Notes: generated from the sequence alone by a model not told the origin. 64,000 nt of DNA from Tetrastigma voinierianum (GCA_016808115.1 JAEQBH010006399.1:62001-126000); one strand, 5' to 3'; numbered from the stretch's first letter, positions 1 to 11,476 are shown. Made by a program: numbers and translations.

Positions 1-790
1 AAAGAAAATAAGGCTTCATTTGTAATGGCTCAAAGTAAATTTACCAGGGGATAATACGAATACATATCAACATTAGGTGGCTAAATGAGCTTGAAACTTT
101 CCAAGGATATTTCAAATCATTTTCTACGATATTTGTCTTGACTTAGGATTTCATCTTGGACAATCTTCTAACAAGTTCTAGGACCAATGGAATGGAAGAT
201 GTTGTTGATCTCATAATGTTTCCCTAATTAGCATTTCAGTTCTAAGGCACAAACCATGTGTATGATTCAAGATACTAAGAACTGACTATATTAGCAGTAT
301 GGAACACCCCATTATGTCCAAGTTTTAAATGATCCTATAATTACAGCTTAGTTATTGTTGCCAACACAATTTTCAGATTCTTTAAACTTAGTTTGCATCA
401 TTTTCAAGTTCCCATTTTTCTGTTTGAACAGTTCACACACAAATTCTTTAGCCTTTTATCATTTTTATTTTCAGCTCAGCAATTCAGTACATTCAATGCA
501 ATTGAATTCTCAATCATTTATTTCAGCAATCAACACATTTTGAATTAAGTATGCCTTACATATTATAGAAAAGAAAATGCACAGGAAATAAGAAACTAAG
601 GAAATGGAGACAATTGAACTGTTCAATTTCAAACTGAATTTTATTTATAATTTCATTTACAAGGTACTGTATTACAATGGAAGAGAGATACATTAAATTC
701 ACTTCTTTATCTTATGATGGGATTTGGAGGGTTTGAGGTTAACTGACTCAAAATGATAACTAGCTTGAGAAGGAACAAAATCAGGGATGT
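1..790 (-). other. 3' untranslated region of element C, no gene seen
   Basis: AT-rich sequence lying 3' of the third ORF of C on the minus strand. I compared it by eye with the end of C's other LTR (about 42330-42426) and found no match, so the 3' LTR is probably further left. No polypurine tract was identified with confidence. Short plus-strand ORFs here have no recognisable features. Confidence 0.5.
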
Positions 791-2640
791 TAGGCCTGGG
801 GCTTTCAGTTGTTTATCTCTAGGCTTTGTTTTGCAGCCCTCTGCAACATCCTTGCATTACTCCTTATTAGCTCATTCTATCTCTTCCCAAGGGAGTTGAG
901 TGTACCCTCAAACTCTCCTTGAGCATTGTACATGTTCTTCAAGTTGGAGTTCCAAAGATCCAGACTCTCGGTCCACAGTTTCTCCCTATAATTCAAAGAG
1001 GCTTCCATATCTTCATCTCTCTTCTAGATGGTATCTCTGATTTCTTTTTGGTGTGCCTTGTACAGGTAACCAAAAGCATCAACTTTTTGAAGCAAATTTT
1101 TCTCCATCTCCTTCTCCATTTCTTCTAACATTTTTCATTAAATCCTTATCTCTTTTGATCCGTTCATTCACAAAAACTCTCTTTCTTTCCTTCAATTGAT
1201 CCTGAGCCTTGTATCACATTTCCGGCTCTTTCCATTATCGTCTCTGCCTTGAGAATTTCTTTTATAAATTATTTATCTCTATTTTTTATTTGATCTACTA
1301 AGAAGTTATCTCTCCACCTCAACTCTTCTTTAATCTTCTCATCCCTTTCCTTGAGCTCTTCATTCATGTCTTTTAGCATAGCTAGCAACTCAGAGTTGCG
1401 TTGTTATCTTCGGTTTTGGCTTCATTTTTCCTTTACTCCTTTACTTTAGTGTAAACAACTGTTCTACACTGGAGCTTCTCTCATTGTCACTCTCTTCTCT
1501 TCTTTCCTCAGCTCTAGTCTAAGCTAGTACCCTATGGTATGTAATAGGGGAGAGCACTGGTTGCTCTGATTCTGCTTCAAAACCACCCCTTTCTTCACTG
1601 TTGTCCCACTCATAAAAAACAATTGCATGGGCTTAGTCCCTCTGCTCTACTTCAGCCTCTGCTCTCTTTCTCTTCTTTGTGGACTTCACTCTCCTCTCTC
1701 TCTCTCACTCTCTACAAAAAGCCTTGAGGGACCCAGTAAGAGGTGAGAGGGTGAGGAGTCTTCAGAGCACCTCTCCTCTTCCTCCTCATTAAATTTTACA
1801 GCCCCCTTGATGCACAAGAGTGTGATCGGAAGGGTGGGGGATATTTCCAGTGAAATTCCCCTTCACGAATTCAAAAATTGAATCTTCAACAATCCTCCCC
1901 AAATTAACCTCATAGCCCTTGACCAATGCATACAAGAGTATTGCGCAATCTTGTCTCATAGTTGAGACGTACATAAAGGGCTTTAGCACAAAATTGATAA
2001 AGTAGAACCATACTTTACCCATCTTTGTGAGGTCTCCTCTGTTAATTTAGGCGTGGGAGATAGTACGTGTACTCTGCCACTCTCCTTGCCCATCAATGAG
2101 CTCCTTTGCAATCTCCTCGAAGTGAGGATTCTTCTTGAGCTTCTCAAATTCTGAGTAGTCTCCTCCTTCTTTGAGTTTGAACAGTTGAGAGAGGGCCCTT
2201 TCTCCAAAAGGCACCCATCTCCCCTTGACATAGCATGTCAGGTTCTTCCTATCTCCCAGGTTTGCATAGAACTCTTTCACAAGAGTTCTTCTACCTGGTT
2301 ATGAGTGTTTACAAAGCATTTCTCAGCCTCTTCTTTCCAATTTTCTTCCTTGAAAGGGTGGCACTAACTCCTTGAACCCCCTCTCTCCTAATAAATCCTT
2401 TCTTGTGAGTCTTCTTGAAAATATTTGTCCTTATTGGTCGAGAACACCCTTGCTCCTCTGCATCACCTTCCATCTCCTCGGCTTCTTCCCTTGCTTCCTT
2501 TACAAGAGTAGTCTCTTGGTTTTTTTATTGTTCAACCCTCTCTCCTTGCACATTCTCCATGATTTTCTCAATTACTTCGTCTAGAGTGGAGGGCTAGGGC
2601 TAAACATTGCTTCTAGAGTTTTGAATTTGAAGGATGAGAA
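791..2640 (-). pseudogene. Element C third ORF: PF20167-like 'putative plant transposon protein' with C-terminal coiled coil (broken)
   Basis: The gene reads leftwards and needs several frame changes. An early ATG is at 2560. An acidic N-terminal part (2640-2300) is followed by the recognisable domain between about 2290 and 1790, with the blocks VREFYANLGDRKNLTCYVKG, RWVPFGERALSQLF, EFEKLKKNPHFEEIAKEL and ILLYALVKGYEVNLGRIVED. These match my memory of a large family of plant transposon-associated proteins. From about 1440 to 790 the product is rich in Glu, Lys and Arg and predicts as coiled coil (for example MNEELKERDEKIKEELRWRD, then LLQKVDAFGYLYKAHQKEIR). It sits where Athila elements carry an env-like ORF, but I see no signal peptide or membrane segment. 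Molecular function is unknown. Stops and frameshifts make this copy a pseudogene. Confidence 0.75.
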
Positions 2641-2702
2641 GGGATTAGGGTTCAAATGTTTGAGGAAATTGGTTTGAATTTGAAACTTTTCACTAAGTAT
2701 TC

Positions 2703-2713
2703 TCTTTTATAAG
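2703..2713 (-). promoter_or_regulatory. Candidate internal TATA box upstream of C third ORF
   Basis: Minus-strand CTTATAAAAGA lies about 26 bp 3' of the nearest palindrome of the array and about 60-140 bp upstream of the first recognisable third-ORF codons. The same array-then-TATA arrangement is found in the C LTR (TATA about 41640-41649). This supports an internal promoter; activity is inference. Confidence 0.5.
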
Positions 2714-2734
2714 GATAATAGCCTAGAATGGGAC

Positions 2735-2851
2735 ATATGTCGTGACTTTAAAAAATTTCTTTTAAGTGACTTGGCCCAATGTCGTGACATTGGAAAAGTG
2801 ATGTCTCGACTCTAAGAGAATGTCACGACATTGTAGATGCTATGTCGTGAC
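2735..2851 (-). repeat. Internal GTCGCGAC-type palindrome array of element C, part 1
   Basis: Repeated imperfect palindromes of the form GTCGTGAC, GTCTCGAC and GTCACGAC are separated by linkers such as TCTAAGAGAAT and ATTGTAGATGC. The array continues at 8241 after the hAT element H1. It lies between the integrase and third ORF of C. Confidence 0.85.
2844..2851 (+). repeat. Left 8-bp target-site duplication of hAT H1 (GTCGTGAC)
   Basis: GTCGTGAC directly precedes the element end CAGGGATTAAAAAAT and is repeated exactly at 8241-8248. An 8-bp TSD is the hallmark of hAT transposons. The duplicated octamer is itself one palindrome of the array. Confidence 0.92.
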
Positions 2852-2869
2852 CAGGGATTAAAAAATCGT

Positions 2870-3102
2870 GAAATATCGACGATATATCGTCGATATTTCG
2901 GGTGTCGGGCTATCTCAACACGATTTTTGCAAATTAAAATCGTTTATTCGAAAAATCGAGAAAAAATCGGTCAATACTCCCTTCGGCGATATATCGGTTT
3001 TCAATATATCAAACTTTAAAATGCAAATGTGTAAAAAGTTAAAAAATAAAAAAAAAAATGTGACAACGCGATATATCACGATATATCGTGACGATGTCGG
3101 CA
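2870..3102. repeat. H1 left subterminal repeats (CGATATATCG-like)
   Basis: Several self-complementary motifs such as CGATATATCGTCGATAT, CGATATATCGG and CGATATATCACGATATATCG occur within 250 bp of the left end. Related motifs occur at 8124-8217 near the right end. In the hAT family, subterminal repeats are typically transposase-binding sites; that role here is inferred. Confidence 0.7.
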
Positions 3103-3429
3103 ATGTATTTTTTTTTAATTTGATCCGATAAACTATTAGTATTGGGACACATGGAAGAATTTGGTGCTGTCTCATAATTCAAAATTTTCAACGACTGTAG
3201 GCCGATGCGGCGGCGGTGGATCAAGTGTTGATTCAACGACTAGATTTCAATCCATTTTGATTCCCAGCGGCTATATTTTTATCGGCGGTGGATTTTGAAT
3301 GCTGACTTGATCTAGCGGTCGATTTGATCCAAGAGTAAATCAACGGCCATAATTCATTTTAAAGGTTTTGACCAAAAAAGCGACTAGTTTGACTTCCGGA
3401 AAAATCATAAATAACCACAAAATCATTTG

Positions 3430-3565
3430 TTTTCATATCAAGCTCATTCATTCTCTCTCAAACTCTCAAACAATTCTTCATTTTTACAAGTATTGGAGAA
3501 TAATATTTTGTCAATTTTAGTGTTCAAGTCTTCCATTTAATACATAATTTACATAACAAGGTATG
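3430..3565 (+). other. Possible 5' non-coding exon of H1 transposase gene
   Basis: A CT-rich leader-like stretch ends in AACAAG followed by GTATGTTT near 3561, a good plant 5' splice site. A matching acceptor could be the AG just before 4511, upstream of the ATG at 4545. The tandem repeat at 3750-4500 would then lie in the intron. This is inference without transcript evidence. Confidence 0.35.
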
Positions 3566-3749
3566 TTTCCATGTTAATTAATTTTTACATTTGTGCAATT
3601 TATTGATTAAATTAAGTTTTATATTTAAGATTAAGATTGTTTTATATTTAGATTACGATTTAATTTTAGTTTATATTTAGATTAAGATTGTTTATATTTA
3701 TATTAAGATTTTATTTTAGTTTATATTTAGATTAAGGTTTAATTTTAGT

Positions 3750-4500
3750 CTATATTTAGATTAAGATTATGGATATAAAACATAAATATTTGTTAATTAT
3801 TAATTAAAAAATTTGTGAAATATCAAAATTTGTGAAATATACATTTTCTTTAAATTATGATAATTAATGCAACTTTATATTTAGATTAAGATTATGGATA
3901 TAAAATATAAATATTTGTTAATTATTAATTAAAAAATTTGTGAAATATACATTTTCTTTAAATTATGATAATTAATGCAACTTTATATTTTGATTAAGAT
4001 TATGGATATAAAATATAAATATTTTTTAATTATTAATTAAAATTTGTGAAATGTATCAAATTTTGTGAAATATACATTTTTCTTTAAACTATGATAAAAT
4101 TAATGCAACTTTATATTTAGATTAAGATTATGGATACTAAAACATAAATATTTGTTAATTATTAATTAAAAAATTTGTAAATGTCAAAATTTATGAAATA
4201 TCATTTTCTTTAAACTATGATAATTAATACAACTTTATATTTGATTAAAATTATGGATATAAAACATAAATATTTGTTTAATTATTAATTAAAAAATTTG
4301 TGAAATGTCAAATTTTGTGAAATATACATTTTCTTTAAATTATGATAATTAATGCAACTTTATATTTAGATTAAGATTATGGATATAAAACATAAATATT
4401 TGTTAATTATTAATTAAAAAATTTGTGAAATGTCAAGAGACTGTGGAAATATACATTTTCTTTAAATTATGATAATTAATGCAACTTTGTATTTAGATTG
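3750..4500. repeat. AT-rich tandem repeat, about six copies of a 105-130 bp unit
   Basis: A unit beginning near TTTATATTTAGATTAAGATT and containing TTGTTAATTATTAATTAAAA and ATTTTCTTTAAATTATGATA recurs about six times, with small indels between copies. It lies wholly inside H1, upstream of the transposase coding start. It does not code for anything recognisable. Confidence 0.88.
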
Positions 4501-4544
4501 AGATTATAGGGCATGAATTGATTACAATTATTGAAGTTTATAGG

Positions 4545-7500
4545 ATGGAGAGTGGAAGTGGAAACTGTCTTGGAAGTGCGTGATCACGGTTGGAAATATT
4601 GTGCACCTATTGAAGGAACGAAATGGCACCATATGCAATTTTGTGGTATGGTCATTAAAGGTAGGCGGAATAACTCGGTTCAAATTTCACTTATCACATC
4701 TGAGATCCCATCAAATAGCAAGTGTCATAATGTGCCTCCCAAAGTTAAAAGAAATGAGACAACTTTAGTTGAAATGAATAAAGCCAAAACAAGAAAGCGG
4801 TAAATATTGAAGAAATTCAATGCGAATTACGAGACCTGATAGATTAGTAGTCACAGACATCTCTTTGATGATGATGATATGAGGAAAATGAGGAGGAAGA
4901 TGATGATGTTTATATGTATCCGCCTGACGCGAATACGACAAAGCGGCGACTATCGGGCGGCATGTGGTAATATCTAAAATGATGAATGGAGATAAGCTAA
5001 CAAGAATAAGGGTTTATGAGAGGCAAAAGAATAAGGGTTTAACTTAAATTCATTATTATAGCATAAACCGATTTACAAACATTTCTAATATATATAATTG
5101 TAATAGGTGAGCCTTCACAATCACATCCAACTGATCTAATAAGGCGCGTGCAAAGATATCAAAGTGTGAGACAATCAGATCCATCACCACCTCTTGCTCC
5201 ATCATTTTTACAAATCACGTGACTAAGACGAAGAGTGTTAAAAATATCTTTAAAGGGGTGCGATCAAAAGCGATAGATTCGTGTCAGTAAATTCTTCATA
5301 TATGAGAGCATTGCGCCTCACAAAGCAGACTTTCACCACTTCAAAAACATGATTGTTGGTGCACAACAAGCTGGTATGTGAAAATCTGTTTTCAATTTCA
5401 AATAAGATTATTATCTTACATTATAGTTGCAAACCATATAATTATTTACTTTAACTTGTAGGCATGGGAATAGAGCCACCATCTCCATATGAAATCAAAA
5501 ACAAATATTTAGATATGGAGTATAAAGACATGGACGATTATGTGAATCTCCAAAGGGAGAAATGGAAGACCTATGGGTGCACAATTATGTGTGATGGATA
5601 GACCAGTCCCACGAAATTAAGCATAATTAATTTCATGGTATATTGTGTAAAGAACCTGATTTTTCTTGATACATTGATGCATCAGATAATATCAAAGACA
5701 ACAAATACATTTATGGTTTGTTGAAAGACGTGATAAAGGATGTTGGCGAAGAAAATGTTGTGCAAATTGTTACAGACAATGGATCAACATTTGTGAAGGC
5801 TAGGAAATTGTTAATGAAGAAGTACAATTTATATTGGACTCCATGTGCAACACATTGCATCGACCTTATGTCTGAAGATATTGGTAAATGAGAAAGTGTT
5901 TTGGGTTTGATTACCAATGCACGAAAGACCACCAACTTCTTCTACAATCATGGTTGGTTGCTTGTAACAATGAGAAAGGTTTGCGGTGAAGATGTGGCCA
6001 TCCGGGGCAACAAGATTTCGCGACAAATTACGCGCCTAGCAAGTCTTCTAAAAAGAGAGCTGATTTGAAGAAGATCTTTATTAGTGATGAATGGGCTTCT
6101 CCTGTAGAAAGCAGTCGAGGCCGGCCGTTGGGCGTGAGGTTGAAGGACTCATGTTTAATCATCCATATTGGAGAAGGTCTCTAACCTAGTGTCAATCTAT
6201 GAGGCACTATATACAGTTCTTCGCATTGTTGATTCCGAAATCGTCCCAACAATGCCATTTGTGTATGAGTTGATTCGAGTAATGAAACAAAAGTTACATG
6301 CACTCAAAGCCAAAGAATGGGTCAAAACATCATCGCGGTCGTTGGGATAAAACCCTCGAACATCCTCTTCATGCATAAGTAACTATTCCATATCACAATC
6401 ACTTTTTTAAAGCATATTATTTTCCTTTTATAACTTACTAATTCTAAATCCTTTTTGTAGCATATTATCGCCTTGTCAAGATGCTCGATATAGACAGGTT
6501 AGTAGTGATACTGAGCTACTCAATTTATTCATAAGTATTTGGGAAAATTATACGCTACTCACGTAGGTCTTGGTAATATTGGAAATGAGGTATATCAATA
6601 GACTATACTTCTAATTAATTGATTCAATTTATTTGATTACACCTACACATATATTGATTTGTCAAGTTCATTTTGAATTCACAGCTTATAATGTTTCGAG
6701 ATGCTAAAAGGGGATTTGGTAATCGGCGGCAATAGCAGCATCAAAGATTTAATGGTTCTGGTGAGTGTTGTTTTCATTAAAAGTTTAAAAGTAAAGTCCA
6801 TTACCATGTTATTATTAGATTTTGAATGTTAGTAATTTTTATTGCAGCGGAATGGTGGTTCATGTATGAAACCACGCTCCCACATTGAGGAATTTGGCCC
6901 AAAAGGTTCTTTCCCAAACAGCATCATCTTCAGCATGTGAGAGAAATTGAAGCACATTTGCTTTGATCCATACAAAACAAAAGAAATCATTTGGCTTACC
7001 CTCGCTCAACAATTAGTTTTTATTACTACAACATGAAACTAAGATCTGAATATGCAAGCGAGGCGATAAAAATTTGCCGAAAAAGATTACCTTGGTTACT
7101 CGATATTTTCAGCGAGTTTGGTGAAGAAGAGGATAATCAATTATTCGATGGGTTGAACCTCCATTTAGATGATGAAAATGGAAATCCCGATCCACGAATT
7201 CGTGCATGTTCGAAGCGGTGTAGATGTTGACCGGGTTTTATGCGAAGTTCATAGTGAAAGTTTCAGTCGAGACTGAGACTCATTTCGACATGTTGTACTT
7301 CTACGATACTGCTTTTGATTCAAGTGTTGAACATAGTAGTAGACCTAGTTTTGTTGGTACTTCTACTACATGATATGATGGCTCAAGAGGAGAGGGGACC
7401 AATGATAGTAGTGATACTGGAAATGATGGTGGGGATAATGCAAATCGACAACAAAGTGAATATCCGTTGGTCAGTTCACTAGTGAGATGATTTCTACACA

Positions 7501-7943
7501 TGCTACAAGGTGAAGACCATGGGGTCTAGGAGGGAAATTTGTAGTCCGGTATTGGAGCCGTTGGAAAGCCATATAGAGGTCGACGAAGAAGGATGACACA
7601 ACACAATGAAGATTCATTTTCGGTTAGTTTTGAGTCAATGAGCATTGTCACTCAATACAGTGATTCATCCAATGATGCCAACGTTTTTCCTCCTTACACA
7701 ATGAGTTATGATCAACCTTCTTCACATCCTTCAGATTCCATTGGTGAATATGGAATGATTAACTATCCTCATGATGCACAAATCCCATTCCAAACTCCAT
7801 ATCAAATGCAACAAGGATTTCAAACAAGCCCGTGGGTGAACCCCAAATTTCCTATCCATGGAGAGGTTGTGGGTACAAGTCAAGACATTTATGCATGGCA
7901 TGTTCGATCTTATAATCAATATTATCGGAACACTATGTCTTAG
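4545..7943 (+). pseudogene. H1 hAT transposase (BED finger, DUF659, dimerisation domain), broken
   Basis: ATG at 4545 (MESGSGN...) opens a frame that shifts within about 12 codons into a BED-type zinc-finger region (4580-4800; HGWKYCAPIEG, then CGMVIKG). An acidic/arginine stretch follows at 4855-4975. A likely intron with GTATGT...AG runs from about 5374 to 5461. The DUF659-like RNase-H-fold core is at 5462-5895: KYLDMEYKDMDDYV, then a CDG motif, ENVVQIVTDNGSTFVKA and TPCATHCIDLM. An internal helical part (about 6000-6350) precedes the hAT C-terminal dimerisation domain (6845-7230; PRSTISFYYYNMKLRSEYAS). The tail, rich in Ser, Asn and Tyr, ends at the stop after 7943. Stops and frameshifts are scattered throughout, so no functional transposase is expected. 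Confidence 0.9.
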
Positions 7944-8123
7944 TTTGAGTATTGCCTTCCCCAAGATGGGATCCCTTCGTCAAATGTTGCAATGGAGCCA
8001 CATTGATCTTCATTTTGGTGGTGAAAGGCAATAGCAATGTAATATTAATGACTATATTTCATTATTAATGTCATTCTTACACTTTTATAAAGTATTTCCA
8101 TGAATTTCAAAGCATTTTTGTTA

Positions 8124-8217
8124 ATTTATGATATATCGATATTCATGTAAAAATATCCACTGATATATCTCTGATATATCCGATATATCCGTAAAATCCA
8201 AGTACTGATATATCTGT
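8124..8217. repeat. H1 right subterminal repeats
   Basis: ATGATATATCGATATTCAT, then CTGATATATC repeated, CCGATATATCC and CTGATATATCTG occur within about 115 bp of the right end. They mirror the left subterminal motifs at 2870-3102. Confidence 0.65.
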
Positions 8218-8240
8218 CAAAACCAATATTTTTAACATTG

Positions 8241-8480
8241 GTCGTGACTCCGAGAGAATGTCGCTACATTGAAAATATTATGTTGCGACTTTGAGAGAAT
8301 GTTGCGACATTGTAGATGCGATGTTGCAACTATGAGAGAATGTCGCAACATTGAAAATGCGATGTCACGACTCTGAAAATAATGTCACTACTCTAATCTT
8401 GGTGTCATGACTTTGGAAAAATTTTTAGAGCTGATGTCGCGACAACAAGAAATGATGTCGTTACTTTGAGATGACATTTT
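8241..8480 (-). repeat. Internal palindrome array of element C, part 2 (includes right TSD of H1)
   Basis: The first octamer, GTCGTGAC (8241-8248), is the right TSD of H1. It is followed by repeated GTCGCGAC, GTTGCGAC, GTTGCAAC and GTCACGAC cores with linkers such as TCTGAGAGAATG. Removing H1 restores one continuous array from about 2735 to 8480, lying between integrase and the third ORF of C. Confidence 0.88.
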
Positions 8481-8990
8481 CCTGTTCCTAATTCCTTCTT
8501 GTTCTCCTCAATCTTATTTGTTCCAGCATACTCAATTCATGAAGCTATCATCGAATCATTTTCACAATTGTATCATTGAAACACAGATTATCATCTCATA
8601 AATTTAACAACGATTCAATTGATTAAATCTAACTAAACTAAGAGAAATCAAAGGAACTTCAAGCAATCAAACAAAATTCAAAAACACAAAAATAAACTTG
8701 ACATGAAAAGAAATAATAGTAAATAAAATTTAAAAGAAGAAATAAATTGGAAAATTCTCACTGATATTTCATTGAAGCTCAATTTAAATTCGTCCTTCTT
8801 TGACTAGCATTCCTCATGCGAAACAGTCAATGCATTATGATATGCTTGATAATCTGGTTGCCTCAGTGAGCTTTCAGTTTAATGTCCTTAGCTGGACTTA
8901 ACTGCATCTTCCATTGATTTCAATATCCTCTATCCTGATTCCTAGCTTGTTGTTGAATCTTCATTCACATTCCCACCAAAATAAAGCTTC
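8481..8990 (-). other. Spacer between integrase and palindrome array of C
   Basis: AT-rich non-coding sequence with A-rich runs. No gene, repeat or RNA structure was recognised. It corresponds to the gap after the pol stop of C. Confidence 0.5.
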
Positions 8991-9870
8991 AATCTTTGTC
9001 CATTGACTTTAAATTCATTCCTTGAATCTGTTCTCAGTGCACTGCTCCAAAAGGTGTGATTGCAATTATTGTGTAAGGACCACTCCATCTAGACTTAAGC
9101 TTTCCTAGGAAGAGCTGGAGCCTTGAGTTGTACAATAGGACTAGCTCTCCTACTTTGAACTCCTTTCTCAAAATTCTCTGATCATGCCATCTTTTAGTCT
9201 TGTCCTTATAGATCCTAGCATTATCATAAGCTTCATCTCTTAATTCTTCCAATTCATTCATCTGAAGAAGTCTCTTTTCCTTGACAGGTTGGAAATCACA
9301 TTTAAGCTTCTTGATTTCCCACATAACCTTATATTCAAGCTCAAGAGGGAGATGAAAAGGCTTTCCAAATACAATCTTGTATGGGGACATTCCAATAGGA
9401 GTCTTATAAGCAATCCTGTAAGCCCACAATTCATCATCTAGCTTTATTAACCAGTCTTTTCTGCTTGTGTTCACTGTTTTCTCCAGTATATTCTTGATTT
9501 CTCTATTGGATATCTTTGCTTACCCATTTTATTGAGGGTGACAAGCCAATCCCATAGCATGTCTTAATCCATATCTGCTCAAGAGTTTTGCAAACAGTTT
9601 ATTTGCAAAATGGCTCCCCTCATCACTAATGATGGTCCTTGGTGCTCCATAGCTACTCAATATGTTTCTTTGAATAAACCTTACAATTATATTTACATCA
9701 TTTCTAGGATAAGTTGTTGCTTCTACCCACTTGGATACATAATCCACAGCTAGGAGAATGTATAGATTTCCAAATGAAGGTAGGAAGGAAGGGTCCCATA
9801 GTCTATGCCACACATCAAATATTTGCACCACTGGATCCTTATAAGGGCATCTCATTTCTTCTGTTTATAT
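8991..9870 (-). pseudogene. Element C integrase, broken
   Basis: Minus-strand reading gives the catalytic core LYILLAVDYVSKWVEATTYP followed by RTIISDEGSHFANKLF, with the second Asp of the D,D-35-E triad in SDEG. After CHPQ a stop separates the NG(Q)A region from NREIKNILEKTVN, which carries the Glu. The C-terminal part (9474-9034) has KDWLIKLDDELWAYRIAYKT, TPIGMSPYKIVFGKPFHLP and the SH3-like end LQLFLGKLKSRWSGPYTI. That end is typical of Athila-type integrases with no chromodomain. Internal stops lie near 9530 and 9860. The product would insert the cDNA into the genome. Confidence 0.9.
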
Positions 9871-10071
9871 TGTCCATTCTTTGACATTTATCACAGTTCT
9901 TGACCCATTCAGCACTGTCTCTAAATAGAGTTGGCCAATAGGATCCTGATTGGAGAATTTTGTAAGTTGTCCTATCCCCTGCAAAGTGTCCTCCTATGGT
10001 GATGCATGACATTTGCCTAATATCTCAGCATGTTCAGTCTTAGGTACGCATCTCCTGATAAGTTGATATGC

Positions 10072-10655
10072 TCATCTTCTAAATAGTTGTGGATCATCCC
10101 TTATATAGAATCTAGCATATGTTCTTGACTTCCTTTTCTGCTGGTAAGTGAGTTCTGATGGCACGATTCCACAAGCTAAGTAATTCACCATATCAGCATA
10201 CCAGGGTACTTGAACTATTAATTGGAATAGCTGCTCATCAGGGAAATTTTCTTCTATTTCAATCCATTTTTCATCTTCAGTAGGCTTCTCTATTCTGGAT
10301 AAGTGATCAGCTATCACATTATCACTGCCCTTTTTGTCCCTGATCTCTATGTCTCTTGCAACAATAAGACCCATATAATAAACCTTGGTTCGACATCTTT
10401 ATTTTCCATTAGGTACTTGATTACTACATGATCTGTGTGTATGATGACATGAGATCCTAATATTTATGGCCTGAACTTCTCACAAGCAAAGACCATTGCC
10501 AACATTTCTTTCTCGATTGTTGAGTAATTTTCTTGAGCTTCATTGAAGGTCTTACTGGCATGATAGATGGCTCTAAATATCTTCTCTTTTCTCTGTCTCA
10601 AAACTACTCCCATTGCCTAGTCACTGGCATCACACATAATTTCAAATTCTTTGCT
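10072..10655 (-). pseudogene. Element C RNase H and linker to integrase zinc finger, broken
   Basis: Between the RT part and 10374 the minus strand reads CDASD, then KEKIFRAIYHASKTFNEAQE, YSTIEKEMLAMVFACEKFRP and HTDHVVIKYLM. These are the expected Gypsy RNase H blocks and are interrupted by stops. From 10374 the linker reads EIRDKKGSDNVIADHLSRIE, then WYADMVNYLACGIVPSELT. This links RNase H to the zinc-binding N-terminus of integrase, whose HHCC region (10070-9870) is degraded. Confidence 0.87.
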
Positions 10656-11476
10656 CTAGTCTGGTGTAGTCGTGATGGGAGCTATGACCAATTTAGCTTT
10701 GATCTCCTCAAATGCAAACTTACATGCTTCATCAAATTCAAATTTTGCATCCTTAAGAAGTCTGCACAATGGTCTTGCAATTTTTGAGAAATCATGCATG
10801 AACCTTTTGTAAAACCATGCATGCCCGAGAAAACTCTTGATTCCCTTCACTGTAGTTGGTGGCCTCAAATTTTTTATCAAAGAAAACTTAGCTTATCTAC
10901 TTCAAAGCTTGTTGCATAAATTTTATACCCCAAGACTATGCCTTCAATCACCATAAAATGGCACTTCTCCCAGTTTAAAGCTAGGTTCTTATCCTTGCAC
11001 CTTTGAAGTACAGTTTCCAAAATTTCCACACAACTCTCAAAGCATGACCCATACACAAAGAAATCATCCATAAAAGTTTCCATTGCCTCCTCTACTAAAT
11101 CTAAGAAGATGGACATCATACATATCTGAAAAGTAGCAAGTGCATTACATAATCCAAATGGCATTCTTTTAAAAGCATAGTTGCCATATGGACATGTAAA
11201 TGTGGTCTTCTCTTAGTCCTCAGGTGCTATGGCTATCTGATTGTAGCCAGAATATCCATCTAGAAAACAGTAGTGAGGGTGTTCTGCCAACCTGTCCAAC
11301 ATCTGATCAATGAATGGAAAAGGATAGTGATCCTTTCTGGTGGCAGTATTCAGCTTCCTGTAGTCTATGTAGACTCTCCATCCAGTCATAGTCCTGGTGA
11401 TTATCAGTTCATCTTCTTCATTTCTTATAACCGTCATCCCACCTTCTTGGGAACCACATGAACTAGGCTTACCCAA
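10656..11476 (-). pseudogene. Element C reverse transcriptase, broken
   Basis: Minus-strand reading gives the fingers and palm blocks: MTGWRVYIDYRKLNTATRKD, PFIDQMLDRLAEHPHYCFLD, YSGYNQIAIAPED (stop), then MPFGLCNALATFQICMM. The catalytic motif is FMDDFFVYG, equivalent to the Y/F-x-D-D box. The thumb/connection reads NWEKCHFMVIEGIVLGYKIY and KGIKSFLGHAWFYKRFMHDF. The protein would copy element RNA into cDNA. Stops lie near 11213, 11164-10880 and 10656. The block spacing equals the RTs of elements A and B, with clear amino-acid divergence. Confidence 0.93.

Larger units (their letters stand above)
2852..8240 (+). mobile_element. H1: hAT DNA transposon, decayed, 5389 bp
   Basis: The left end reads CAGGGATTAAAAAAT and the right end, reverse complemented, reads CAATGTTAAAAATAT. 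These are short imperfect terminal inverted repeats matching at about 10 of 15 positions. Both ends abut an exact 8-bp TSD (2844-2851 and 8241-8248). Inside are subterminal CGATATATCG-like repeats at both ends, an AT-rich tandem repeat and a broken hAT transposase gene on the plus strand. The element interrupts the internal palindrome array of C, so it is younger than C's insertion. Confidence 0.93.

Noticed and set aside
355..1128. Plus-strand ORFs in the first kilobase
   Set aside because: Antisense to the 3' UTR and coiled-coil part of the C third ORF; hydrophobic composition simply reflects antisense of Lys/Glu codons.
791..2640. Envelope protein annotation for the third ORF
   Set aside because: The position fits env, but no signal peptide, fusion-like or transmembrane segment is visible and the domain resembles PF20167-type proteins.
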